From: Pragia fontium DSM 5563 = ATCC 49100
Lineage (GTDB): Bacteria > Pseudomonadota > Gammaproteobacteria > Enterobacterales > Enterobacteriaceae
DNA length: 64,000 nt
Direction: 5' to 3'
NCBI RefSeq assembly: GCF_900112475.1
Contig: NZ_FOLW01000001.1
Coordinates: 62,001-126,000, forward strand
Part shown: in pieces, positions 37,650 through 46,709 of the stretch
Layout of the letters: every line of letters starts with the position of its first letter
How positions within the stretch are numbered: the first letter of the stretch is position 1
The notes under the pieces: model-generated
Seen by the model: only the letters and a program-made list of their open reading frames with translations
What the model was told of the DNA's origin: nothing
Databases searched by the model: none
Translations under genes and position numbers: made by a program

Positions 37650-37925
37650 ATGAAGCATAAAAAACGCTCAAATACCTATTGCATTATCTTTACCGTTATC
37701 TCTGCTCTCGCTTTATTGCTGGTTAACCATATTGTTAGCTACGACTTTCACCCTGATATCTATCCGCACGTTACCGATAACAGTATGACAGAGCTGGAAT
37801 GGGATCCCTTTATTTCATCATTAAAGTTTGGTTTGAAATATATCCTGTTAGCGCTATTTCCTATCTCTATCGCTTTTTGTACTCTGCTATTTATCGGCTT
37901 TCGTGATGAAAATAGTCAAGGCTAG
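37650..37925 (+). CDS. Small two-helix membrane protein, unknown
   Basis: The protein has 91 residues with a basic N-terminus, a first helix (YCIIFTVISALALLLVNHIVS), a polar loop of about 35 residues and a second helix (YILLALFPISIAFCTLLFIGF), ending in a short charged tail. An AAGGATG ribosome site precedes the ATG. I do not recognise the family. It is transcribed away from acnB and toward the convergent hexosaminidase gene. Confidence 0.7.
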   Translation: MKHKKRSNTYCIIFTVISALALLLVNHIVSYDFHPDIYPHVTDNSMTELEWDPFISSLKFGLKYILLALFPISIAFCTLLFIGFRDENSQG

Positions 37926-37970
37926 CGGGCAAAACTCACCTTTCCCCTGCGGTTTCAGCGCCCATAAATA

Positions 37971-37998
37971 AAAAAACCTCTGGTAAAAATACCAGAGG
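37971..37998 (-). terminator. Terminator of the chitin-utilisation operon
   Basis: The stem CCTCTGGTA/TACCAGAGG (37,977-37,998) is followed on the minus strand by TTTTTT. It lies about 260 bases after the hexosaminidase stop; 37,999-38,259 contains no gene. Confidence 0.85.
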
Positions 37999-38259
37999 CT
38001 GTTCCCGTCAGGATTAGAGTACGATAAACCACAGTATCCAATATAAATCAGTAAACTATGCTCCGCTTGATACTCACCTCCCTAACGCATAATACCCATA
38101 AAACGGAGTAAAACAGGGTATCCGGAAACCAATCACAACTCCAACAGAGAACAACGATAGACAAATTATGACATGGACGCAGAGTGTAACGATCTGTTTG
38201 CAATATCATTATGTCCCCTGTTCCGGCGCAATAAATCGGCCGGAACAGGAATGGTAATG

Positions 38260-40944
38260 CTATTTCACACTTACCGGTTCTGCCCGGCTAAAACGCTTAC
38301 CATCATGGCTTTGGCTACGAACCCAAACTTCGCCTTTCACAGCAGGCTTAGCTTTATCATCGTAACGTTTCCAGCTCTTACCACCGTCAGCCGAGTATTC
38401 AATAATCATGCCCGGCAGAGCAATGTTGGCTTCCAGCTTGCCATCCACCACTTTAGCTCCAGGAACAGGTAAGCGATAAGCAACGCCGGCTTTATCCAGC
38501 TTCGCGAGTTCGCGCTGGCCAACGATATTGGCGAACAATACCCAATCTTTGTTCAGAGCAGTTTGATCAACAAACTTCGTCTCTCCACCTTTAAACTCTT
38601 TCCCTTTCTGGTAGTCCAGTTCCCAGGCCGCACGGTGCCACGCGCGTTCTGCCAGCGGTAATATACGAGGGTAAAGCATATATTCCATCTGATCGTCGGT
38701 ACGTATCGTTTCGCTCCAGGCTTGTCCGGATAAACCATACGATCCCGGCCATTCTTTATCGCTCTTAGCGCTAAAGGCGTTGCCATCACGGTCAACGGAA
38801 GTCTCAGCGTTTTGCGGCAGGTTATTTGGTGCAAAGGCAAAGACTTTACGCTCATCGCTGAAGCGAGTTCCCCAATAGTAACCGCGCTCTTGAGGATTCA
38901 CCTCATAAGGGAAATCAAAATAGACATAATCCGGGTTGGAGATAATGACCTGATAACCTTTATTGGCCCAGTCATTGGCGGAGTCAAATCCACCCCAGTA
39001 CAGGGTATCCCAGAAGTTCACGCTCACATTCTTGGTAGCAAAGGCTTTGGCGTCTTTGGCATCTTTCAATCCATCCTGCCATGCTTGCATTTTTTCAATG
39101 CCGTGAGCATTAACTAACTTACTCACTTCTAATGCAAAGTGGCTTGGTAAATGCTCAAAATCTTCCACTTTGCCATCTTTAATCATCGTCTGACATACCT
39201 GAGACTTAGCCCAAGGTTTGTCCTCTTTGCTCTGATCAATGGTGCCTTTAAAGGCTTCTTTCTTCTCAGCGTTGATATCCTGATAACCCGCACCTAAGCG
39301 GATATTTTTCGCTTCATCACCACCGAAATGCCAGGTCGTTAGCGGCTGACCAGCTTCTTTGTGCATAGTAGCAATTTCGCCTATCACTTTATCAACAAAG
39401 CGCTTAGACGAGTCCAGACATGGGTTCAGATAGCTATGACGATCGTAGAATTGAACCGAGGTCGTCACTGAATTATCTGTTGGATCCAACAGACGGTATT
39501 CATTGGCTTCTTTTTCCTTACCCTCTTTATGCAAGCGATCGTAACGTGCCTCCATCGATACTACAGCAGCGCGGGCATGGGCAGGAATATCGATTTCAGG
39601 AATCACTTCAATTTGACGCGCATTGGCGTATTTAACAATCTCAATATAGTCAGCACGACTGAAGTGGCCAGAGCCATTATTATTGCTATCCGGGCCTGAA
39701 CCTAACTGTGGTAGCAAACAACTTTTCTCAGTTAAATCATGACAGCGCTTGCTGCCGACGTCTGTCAGCTCAGGTAGCCCCGGAATCTCAATGCGCCAAC
39801 CTTCATCATCACTAAGATGGAAGTGGAATTTATTTAGCTTATAGGCCGACATTTGATCCAATAAACGCAGTACCGCTGCCTTAGAATGGAAGTTACGCCC
39901 AACGTCAAGGAAGATAGCGCGGTACTCAAAGCGCGGCGCATCTTTTGCATCTAATGTAGCAATTTTCTTGCTGCCATCAGCTGGTAATAGGGAAAGCATT
40001 GATTGCAGGCCGTAGAAAATACCGCTTTGATCGTAGGCCGTAATTTCAGCCCCTTTCTCACCGATGTTCAGCTCATATGCGCCTGATGCGGCCATTGGCC
40101 CTTTGAAAGCCTCTTTTGAAACGGTAGCTTTAATTGGATAGCCTGATGCGTTTGAAGCAACACCTAAAGCTTTAAAGTGTTTCAATACCGCTTCAGTAGC
40201 CGCTTTATCCAAGTCTTTGGCTTCCAGAGAGATGCCTTTACTCAGATCAACATCTTGCTCATGTACCGTCACTTCCATCGGAGTAGGAATGATTTGTCCG
40301 CGTAACTCTGTGGCCGGTAGCACGTTTACATCAGCATTCTTGGCAAAACGGTTTTCCGTATTCATCAAAATGTTGTGATCGTCTTTGGTGCGTTTCCAGG
40401 TATCACCAAAGTTATTGCCGGCTAATGGCCCGCTGAATTTGCTCAAATCTTCAGTATCAGTACTGGTAATTACTTTAGCTTTAGCCCCTTCAGAAGCCGC
40501 GTACCAACGCGGCATCACGTCAGTTTTGAAGATTTGCCAGTATTCAACAATAATCGGAATTTCAACCGCTTTATTGGCCGGGAATGAAGTGAATTTATCC
40601 GTTGGTTCCAGCTTATGTAAATCACCGGTCACGTGAGTAATTTTAAATTGGTCATTATCAACGCGTAAGATCTGACGGATACTGTGGAAATAGATAGCCC
40701 AGTCTTTACCTTTCACTTCCGCTGATGGGTTAGTTAAAGTGATGGTGACTTTATTACAGGATGCCCAGTCAGCACCCAACGCACTGCAATCGACGCCGTG
40801 ATCGGCGGCCTGATTGTCGACGATTTGGTAATTAACTTTAAAATGGCTGAGTTGATCGACGGTTTTCTGATCGGCATTAGCGGCACCTATAAAGCTACAG
40901 CTGGCAGCTAATGCGGCAATGGTACTGAGTTTAAACTTTTGCAT
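38260..40944 (-). CDS. Beta-N-acetylhexosaminidase (chitobiase), GH20
   Basis: The preferred start is ATG 40,944 (MQKFKLSTIAALAASCSFIGAANA, a signal peptide), giving 894 residues; an ATG at 40,965 is possible. Order: N-terminal carbohydrate-binding-like domain, GH20 accessory domain, GH20 barrel with RAIFLDVGRNFHSKAAVLR and the catalytic D-E pair in WHFGGDEAKN, then an Ig-like C-terminal domain (SADGGKSWKRYDD). This is the chitobiase type of Serratia (885 residues). It cuts chitobiose to GlcNAc in the periplasm or on the outer membrane. It follows chiQ by 21 bases, so it is the third gene of chiP-chiQ-chb. Confidence 0.92.
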   Translation of the reverse strand: MQKFKLSTIAALAASCSFIGAANADQKTVDQLSHFKVNYQIVDNQAADHGVDCSALGADWASCNKVTITLTNPSAEVKGKDWAIYFHSIRQILRVDNDQFKITHVTGDLHKLEPTDKFTSFPANKAVEIPIIVEYWQIFKTDVMPRWYAASEGAKAKVITSTDTEDLSKFSGPLAGNNFGDTWKRTKDDHNILMNTENRFAKNADVNVLPATELRGQIIPTPMEVTVHEQDVDLSKGISLEAKDLDKAATEAVLKHFKALGVASNASGYPIKATVSKEAFKGPMAASGAYELNIGEKGAEITAYDQSGIFYGLQSMLSLLPADGSKKIATLDAKDAPRFEYRAIFLDVGRNFHSKAAVLRLLDQMSAYKLNKFHFHLSDDEGWRIEIPGLPELTDVGSKRCHDLTEKSCLLPQLGSGPDSNNNGSGHFSRADYIEIVKYANARQIEVIPEIDIPAHARAAVVSMEARYDRLHKEGKEKEANEYRLLDPTDNSVTTSVQFYDRHSYLNPCLDSSKRFVDKVIGEIATMHKEAGQPLTTWHFGGDEAKNIRLGAGYQDINAEKKEAFKGTIDQSKEDKPWAKSQVCQTMIKDGKVEDFEHLPSHFALEVSKLVNAHGIEKMQAWQDGLKDAKDAKAFATKNVSVNFWDTLYWGGFDSANDWANKGYQVIISNPDYVYFDFPYEVNPQERGYYWGTRFSDERKVFAFAPNNLPQNAETSVDRDGNAFSAKSDKEWPGSYGLSGQAWSETIRTDDQMEYMLYPRILPLAERAWHRAAWELDYQKGKEFKGGETKFVDQTALNKDWVLFANIVGQRELAKLDKAGVAYRLPVPGAKVVDGKLEANIALPGMIIEYSADGGKSWKRYDDKAKPAVKGEVWVRSQSHDGKRFSRAEPVSVK

Positions 40945-40965
40945 GCTTAACTTGCTCCATTTCAA

Positions 40966-41295
40966 TTATTCATTATTCGCACGAATTTCTTGCCATATTT
41001 TTCCGCACTGCTTGGCATAAGCCTGACCGTTCCCAGTCTCTGCGGCCTGAATACAATTTTGATAATCCAGTACGCGGACTGTCTCTTTTTCAGCAAATGC
41101 TTGATGCTTTTCGTCCTGCTTCAGCACCGCTAAAATAGACTGACAGGCCTGAACCTTTTCGACTGCCCCTTCTGCGGTTTTAATGCAATTACTGTAGGCC
41201 TGCTTCAAATCTGATTCTTCTTGGGTATTTTCTGACTGAGATGCGCAAGCACTTAAACCAACGGTCATAGCAACAATAAGTAATAGCTTTTTCAT
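40966..41295 (-). CDS. chiQ: ChiQ lipoprotein
   Basis: The start at 41,295 (MKKLLLIVAMTVGLSAC) gives 109 residues with a lipobox LSAC and the mature lipoprotein beginning CASQSENTQ. The remainder is a charged helical domain with several cysteines (CIKTAEGAVEKVQAC; YQNCIQAAE). It matches the small lipoprotein (YbfN) encoded after chitoporin in enterobacteria. Its role with ChiP is not known. Confidence 0.85.
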   Translation of the reverse strand: MKKLLLIVAMTVGLSACASQSENTQEESDLKQAYSNCIKTAEGAVEKVQACQSILAVLKQDEKHQAFAEKETVRVLDYQNCIQAAETGNGQAYAKQCGKIWQEIRANNE

Positions 41296-41352
41296 ACAGC
41301 AACTCCTGTTAAAAAGCCCCACTTAGCTATGGCTAAATGGGGCATAGAAACA

Positions 41353-42750
41353 TTAGAAAATAGTAAACGGTGCAATCACCATAAATTTAACATCGCGCTC
41401 ATCCTGGAAGACGTTGCCGTAACCGCCGCCCCAGCTAGGATTATTTGAGTGATTGTCGTATTGAGTGAAGTGCAGTTTAAATAACGTCCCTTTTGCCCGC
41501 CCTTCCTGTATGGTGTACAACGCATCTAAGCTGTAAGCACTCTCTTTCAAGCGTTGGCTTTGATCGTATATCGGGTTGGTACTCGGTTTTGCATCCCAGG
41601 CATAGACGTAAGAACCACCAACCGCCCATCCCGGCAGATCCCACTTACTTAAGTCATACATTACACCGCCAAATACGGCTTTTTCGCCGTTGGCGTTAAA
41701 GTCTGAGCGGTTATCCCACCAGATATCTAAACGACCGTTAGATGAGGCATAGGTAGGCGTCATACGCTGCAGGAAGAAACCTTGATTACCTTCCGCCTTG
41801 ATCCAAGTACCTTCCAGACGGAAATCAAACTGGTCAACTTTGTAGCCCATGGTTAATGCCTGAGTCCAAGCTAAGCCATCATAAATATCGTTAACGCCAC
41901 CGCCGCTGACCTTATCTTCGGTACCGTAGAACTGGTAGCTGGTGGTCATCGGATGACCCGCCACGTCAAACTTATAAGAACCTTTAGCAAAATACTGATT
42001 CACATAACCTTGTGCCTGACCAAAGGCGCCTTCCAGCACAAAATCGTTTTTAAAATCATACTTCGCACCGAGAGAGTGCAAATAATCAACTTTGGTCTTT
42101 TTATCGTTTTGATAGAAATTATCAGTTTGCGTATGCCATGGAGCCTTATATTCATTGGCCCACATATAAGAGAAGCTCAGCGCACCTGCGCTACCGTAGT
42201 CAAAATTAGCGCCAGCTTCGGCACCTTGATATGTACCCGGTAATAAACTCCAGTGTGGCGCTAATAGCGTCTGCCCCGTTGGCTGAATGTAACCTGCTCT
42301 TGCCCAAACCGGGCCATACTTAAATTTAGCTGCCGCTCTATACAGGCTGATTCCGCTCTTATCCCCGGAATAATCTTCTTCATAGGTTCTGTTTTTGGAA
42401 GAGAAGGCAATTTCGTTCGGGTGACCACTATCATGAGCCTCACCCATTTCAATAGCGGTAAACACCCCAAGATCAAGACCAAACATATCGGCAGCATAAC
42501 CGGAGTTAAAATCCAGATTGGCGTTCCAGGTAGAATGAGACAGGTTGGTTTCATAGTGACCAGTAGAGATATCTTTACGATCGCGCTCGCGTTGCCAATA
42601 GTAAATGCCACCGGTCAAGGTAGAATCCTCAATAAATCCCTTACCTTCTTCCGCTGAAGCAGCTGGGGCAAAGAACTGACCGGAAGCCATTGTGGCACCG
42701 GCGATAACATATGCTAAATATTTTCTTTTAAAAAAATTCTTCACCATCAT
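41353..42750 (-). CDS. chiP: Chitoporin
   Basis: The start is ATG 42,750 after GGAGG (8-base spacing); a second ATG follows directly. Product 465 residues with a signal peptide and an OprD-type beta barrel. Long stretches match E. coli ChiP ([57 protein letters not shown]), ending in the aromatic C-terminus MVIAPFTIF required for barrel assembly. It imports chitin oligosaccharides. The leader carries a hairpin around AACCCA/TGGGTT (42,785-42,815) that could take part in sRNA control. Confidence 0.93.
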   Translation of the reverse strand: MMVKNFFKRKYLAYVIAGATMASGQFFAPAASAEEGKGFIEDSTLTGGIYYWQRERDRKDISTGHYETNLSHSTWNANLDFNSGYAADMFGLDLGVFTAIEMGEAHDSGHPNEIAFSSKNRTYEEDYSGDKSGISLYRAAAKFKYGPVWARAGYIQPTGQTLLAPHWSLLPGTYQGAEAGANFDYGSAGALSFSYMWANEYKAPWHTQTDNFYQNDKKTKVDYLHSLGAKYDFKNDFVLEGAFGQAQGYVNQYFAKGSYKFDVAGHPMTTSYQFYGTEDKVSGGGVNDIYDGLAWTQALTMGYKVDQFDFRLEGTWIKAEGNQGFFLQRMTPTYASSNGRLDIWWDNRSDFNANGEKAVFGGVMYDLSKWDLPGWAVGGSYVYAWDAKPSTNPIYDQSQRLKESAYSLDALYTIQEGRAKGTLFKLHFTQYDNHSNNPSWGGGYGNVFQDERDVKFMVIAPFTIF

Positions 42751-42765
42751 CCTAGCCGCCTCCAA

Positions 42766-43180
42766 GATAATACTTCGTTAAGTAAACCCATTCTGAAATC
42801 CTTACTGAGTGGGTTTTTGTAATGTTTAGTCAGTTTAAGCATATTTTTCGCGTCGCGAATTATCAAATCAAAAATTAACTAAATGTTAAAATTTTGACCT
42901 ATGGCACAAAATGATAAAAAATAGCCATAATGTGACGCCTTGGCTTATCTTTTTTTAATTTATTGTTTTTTATTTAATTTATTTTTTATCTACAACGCAT
43001 CGAAATCATTAAAAAACAACATTGTTATCACAAAGATAATTTTCAATTAAAAATAATTACGGAACCCGGCATCATATTTTTCATTGCAAAAAATGATACT
43101 GTCATATCTTTTTAACAATAAACAACAGAAAGGGAATTAAATAGGATAGGAATAGTAGAAATATATGACGTAAATTTTCG
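42766..43180. promoter_or_regulatory. AT-rich region upstream of chiP
   Basis: This gap of about 415 bp holds no gene. It is very AT-rich with runs of T and A between 42,940 and 43,060 and the leader hairpin near chiP. It should contain the chiP promoter; no sure ChiX pairing site or CRP site was identified. Confidence 0.5.
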
Positions 43181-43184
43181 ACAT

Positions 43185-43211
43185 AAAAAAACCGCCGAAG
43201 CGGTTTTTTTT
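43185..43211 (-). terminator. lpd terminator
   Basis: The stem AACCGC-CGAA-GCGGTT has long A and T runs on both sides, directly after the lpd stop. It can work in both directions. Confidence 0.92.
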
Positions 43212-43233
43212 ATTCATCTAGCACAACAGGCTA

Positions 43234-44658
43234 TTATTTTTTCTTAGCTTTTGCGTTTGGTAGGTCAGTAATAGTACCTTCATAAACCTCAGCAGCTAAA
43301 CCAACTGATTCATGCAACGTTGGGTGCGCATGGATAGTCAGTGCAATATCTTCCGCATCACAGCCCATTTCGATTGCCAGGCCAATTTCACCCAGCAACT
43401 CACCGCCGTTAGTACCAACAATGGCACCACCGATAATACGGTGAGATTCTTTATCAAAAATAAGCTTAGTCATACCATCTGAACAGTCAGAAGCAATAGC
43501 ACGACCGGAGGCCGCCCATGGGAAAGTGGATACTTCATAGTTAATCCCTTTCTCTTTCGCTTCTTTCTCGGTTAAACCAACCCATGCAACTTCAGGTTCA
43601 GTATAAGCAATGGATGGGATCACTTTCGGATCAAAATAGTGTTTCTTACCAGAAATAACTTCGGCAGCAACGTGACCTTCATGAACGCCTTTATGCGCCA
43701 ACATCGGTTGACCAACAACGTCACCAATAGCATAGATATGCGGTACATTGGTACGCATTTGCTTATCAACATGGATAAAGCCACGGTCATCAACTTCAAC
43801 GCCAGCCTTACCTGCTTCCAATAGCTTACCGTTAGGTGTGCGACCGATAGCAACCAGAACGGCATCATAACACTGAGGCTCAGCCGGTGCTTTTTTACCT
43901 TCCATCGTGACATAGATACCGTCTTCTTTCGCTTCAACGGCAGTCACTTTGGTTTCCAGCATCAGATTAAACTGCTTACTAATGCGTTTAGTGAAAACTT
44001 TCACTATGTCTTTATCCGCAGCAGGGATCACCTGATCGAACATTTCTACTACGTCAATTTGTGAACCCAGAGCATGGTAAACGGTACCCATTTCCAGTCC
44101 GATAATACCACCACCCATCACCAACAGACGCTTAGGCACACTTTTCAGCTCTAATGCATCAGTAGAATCCCAAATGCGTGGGTCTTCATGAGGAATAAAC
44201 GGCAATTGAATAGGACGAGAACCGGCAGCGATAATCGCATTATCAAAATTAATATTCGTTATGCCGTTTTCGCCTTCTACCGCAATGGTGTTTGGACCGA
44301 CAAATTTGCCGTAACCATTAACCACCTGAACCTTACGCATCTTAGCCATACCAGCCAGACCGCCGGTCAGTTGATCGATAACTTTTTCTTTCCAAACGCG
44401 GACTTTATCAATATCGGTTTTTGGCTCACCAAAAACAATACCGTGTACCGCTAAGGCTTTAGCCTCTTCAATCACTTTAGCAACGTGAAGCAGTGCTTTT
44501 GAAGGAATACAACCTACGTTTAAACACACACCGCCTAACGTGGAATAGCGCTCAACAATAACGGTATCCAGACCTAAGTCCGCACAGCGGAAAGCTGCTG
44601 AATAACCCGCGGGACCTGCCCCAAGTACCACAACCTGAGTTTTTATATCAGTACTCAT
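43234..44658 (-). CDS. lpd: Dihydrolipoamide dehydrogenase (E3)
   Basis: The protein has 474 residues. It has the FAD-binding start VVVLGAGPAGYSAAFR, the redox-active disulfide in GGVCLNVGCIPSKALLH, the NAD-binding site MGGGIIGLEMG and the HxxxxE active-site base AHPTLHE near the C-terminus. It reoxidises lipoamide for the pyruvate and 2-oxoglutarate dehydrogenase complexes. The 180-bp gap to aceF suggests its own promoter as well as read-through. Confidence 0.97.
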   Translation of the reverse strand: MSTDIKTQVVVLGAGPAGYSAAFRCADLGLDTVIVERYSTLGGVCLNVGCIPSKALLHVAKVIEEAKALAVHGIVFGEPKTDIDKVRVWKEKVIDQLTGGLAGMAKMRKVQVVNGYGKFVGPNTIAVEGENGITNINFDNAIIAAGSRPIQLPFIPHEDPRIWDSTDALELKSVPKRLLVMGGGIIGLEMGTVYHALGSQIDVVEMFDQVIPAADKDIVKVFTKRISKQFNLMLETKVTAVEAKEDGIYVTMEGKKAPAEPQCYDAVLVAIGRTPNGKLLEAGKAGVEVDDRGFIHVDKQMRTNVPHIYAIGDVVGQPMLAHKGVHEGHVAAEVISGKKHYFDPKVIPSIAYTEPEVAWVGLTEKEAKEKGINYEVSTFPWAASGRAIASDCSDGMTKLIFDKESHRIIGGAIVGTNGGELLGEIGLAIEMGCDAEDIALTIHAHPTLHESVGLAAEVYEGTITDLPNAKAKKK

Positions 44659-44807
44659 CTATGACCTCTTAATTATTTTCCCGGGCAACCGGCGTTGGTT
44701 TCGTTTCATCATAGCTTGCTTTGCCGGAACCTCTACAACCACTTTAGTTTACAGAAACATAACAATTCTGCAAACCGGAGTGTCGATAATTCTGAGCTAG
44801 GCAACAA

Positions 44808-44832
44808 TTAAAAGGCCGGCTCACCGCCGGCC
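44808..44832 (-). terminator. Terminator-like hairpin after aceF
   Basis: The stem GGCCGGC-ggtga-GCCGGCC is followed on the minus strand by TTTTAATT. It could reduce read-through from aceF into lpd. Confidence 0.7.
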
Positions 44833-44838
44833 CTCAAA

Positions 44839-46695
44839 TTACATCACTAAACGGCGGATGTCGGACATCGCGTTATTAATGAAGCTGATAAAGCGAGCAC
44901 CATCAGCACCGTCGATCACGCGGTGATCGTAAGAGAGTGCCAGTGGTAACATCAGACGCGGAGCAAACTCTTTACCATTCCAAACTGGCTTCATAGACGA
45001 TTTAGATACGCCCAGAATAGCCACTTCAGGGGCATTAACGATTGGTGTAAATGCCGTACCACCAATACCACCCAGGCTAGAAATCGTGAAACAACCACCC
45101 TGCATATCAGAGGCCGTCAGTTTACCTGCACGTGCTTTCTTGGAGATTTCAGCCAGCTCAAGAGACAGCTCAACAATCCCTTTCTTGTTCACGTCACGGA
45201 ACACCGGTACAACCAAGCCATTTGGCGTATCCACAGCAACACCAACGTTGATGTATTTCTTCAGCGTTAGTTTTTGACCGTCTTCAGACAGTGAACTGTT
45301 AAAGCGAGGCATTTCTTCCAGCGCTTTTGCCACAGCCTTCATGATAAACACCAGCGGGGTGATTTTAAGGTCTGATTTTTTCTTCGCTGCTTCAGCGTTC
45401 TGCTGTTTGCGGAATGCTTCTACATCAGTGATATCGGTTTCATCAAACTGCGTAACGTGCGGGATCATCACCCAGTTACGATGCAGGTTAGCACCAGAGA
45501 TCTTCTGGATACGGCCCAGTTCAACTTCTTCAACTTCACCGAACTTACTGAAATCAACCTTCGGCCAAGGCAGCAGACCTGGCATAGAACCGCCAGCACC
45601 GGCAGCTGCACCAGATTCAACGCGCTTAACCGCATCTTTCACATAAGCCTGAACGTCTTCTTTCAGAATACGGCCTTTACGACCCGTACCTTTAACTTTT
45701 GCCAGGTTAACACCGAATTCACGCGCAATACGACGAATAACCGGCGTTGCGTGCACGTAGGCATCGTTCTCAGTAAACTCATTGCTACCGGCAGAAGCTG
45801 GGGCAGCAGGTTTAGCCGCTGCAACTGGCGCGGCAGCCGGAGCTGGTGCACTTGCTGCCGCAGGGGCCGCGCCAGCCACTTCAAACACCATAATCAGTGA
45901 ACCGGTAGACACTTTACTGCCTACCTGAATTTTGATTTCTTTTACGATACCGGCAAATGGCGCTGGCACTTCCATTGAAGCTTTATCGCCTTCAACGGTG
46001 ATCAGTGATTGTTCAGCCTCAACTTTATCGCCGACTTTCACCATCACTTCAGTGACTTCAACTTCATCACCACCGATATCCGGTACTTGAACATCTTTAG
46101 CCGCTGATGCTGCCGGAGCTGATGGTGCCGCAACAGGTGCACTCGCCGCAGCAGGCACTGCGCCCGCCACTTCGAATACCATAATCAGTGAACCGGTAGA
46201 CACTTTGCTACCAACCTGAATTTTGATCTCTTTTACCGTGCCGGCAAACGGTGCTGGCACTTCCATTGAGGCTTTATCGCCTTCAACAGTAATCAGTGAC
46301 TGCTCCGCTGTAACGGTATCGCCAACCTTGACCAAAATTTCAGTCACTTCCACTTCATCGCCGCCGATATCAGGAACTTGAACATCTTTGGCAGCAGAAG
46401 CCGCTGGCGCGCTGGCTACTGGAGCCGCCGCTGGAGCTTCTGCTTTTGGTGCAGCCGCAGCCGCATCAGCTTCGAAAATCATAATCAGTGAACCAGTAGA
46501 CACTTTGCTACCGACCTGAATTTTAATTTCTTTTACTACACCGGCCTGCGGTGAAGGTACTTCCATCGAAGCTTTGTCGCCTTCAACGGTGATCAGTGAC
46601 TGTTCAGCTTCAACTTTGTCACCTGGTTTCACCAGAAGCTCGGTTACTTCTACTTCGTCAGCACCAATATCCGGCACTTTGATTTCAATAGTCAT
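44839..46695 (-). CDS. aceF: Dihydrolipoyl acetyltransferase (E2)
   Basis: The protein has 618 residues with three N-terminal lipoyl domains, each with the lipoylated lysine in [10 protein letters not shown] (about residues 41, 144 and 246), joined by alanine/proline linkers. A peripheral-subunit-binding domain ([20 protein letters not shown]) and the catalytic acetyltransferase domain with SYDHRVIDG follow. It is the core of pyruvate dehydrogenase. It is 14 bases downstream of aceE. The three lipoyl coding segments are near-repeats at DNA level. Confidence 0.97.
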   Translation of the reverse strand: MTIEIKVPDIGADEVEVTELLVKPGDKVEAEQSLITVEGDKASMEVPSPQAGVVKEIKIQVGSKVSTGSLIMIFEADAAAAAPKAEAPAAAPVASAPAASAAKDVQVPDIGGDEVEVTEILVKVGDTVTAEQSLITVEGDKASMEVPAPFAGTVKEIKIQVGSKVSTGSLIMVFEVAGAVPAAASAPVAAPSAPAASAAKDVQVPDIGGDEVEVTEVMVKVGDKVEAEQSLITVEGDKASMEVPAPFAGIVKEIKIQVGSKVSTGSLIMVFEVAGAAPAAASAPAPAAAPVAAAKPAAPASAGSNEFTENDAYVHATPVIRRIAREFGVNLAKVKGTGRKGRILKEDVQAYVKDAVKRVESGAAAGAGGSMPGLLPWPKVDFSKFGEVEEVELGRIQKISGANLHRNWVMIPHVTQFDETDITDVEAFRKQQNAEAAKKKSDLKITPLVFIMKAVAKALEEMPRFNSSLSEDGQKLTLKKYINVGVAVDTPNGLVVPVFRDVNKKGIVELSLELAEISKKARAGKLTASDMQGGCFTISSLGGIGGTAFTPIVNAPEVAILGVSKSSMKPVWNGKEFAPRLMLPLALSYDHRVIDGADGARFISFINNAMSDIRRLVM

Positions 46696-46709
46696 TTAAT
46701 CTTTACCTC

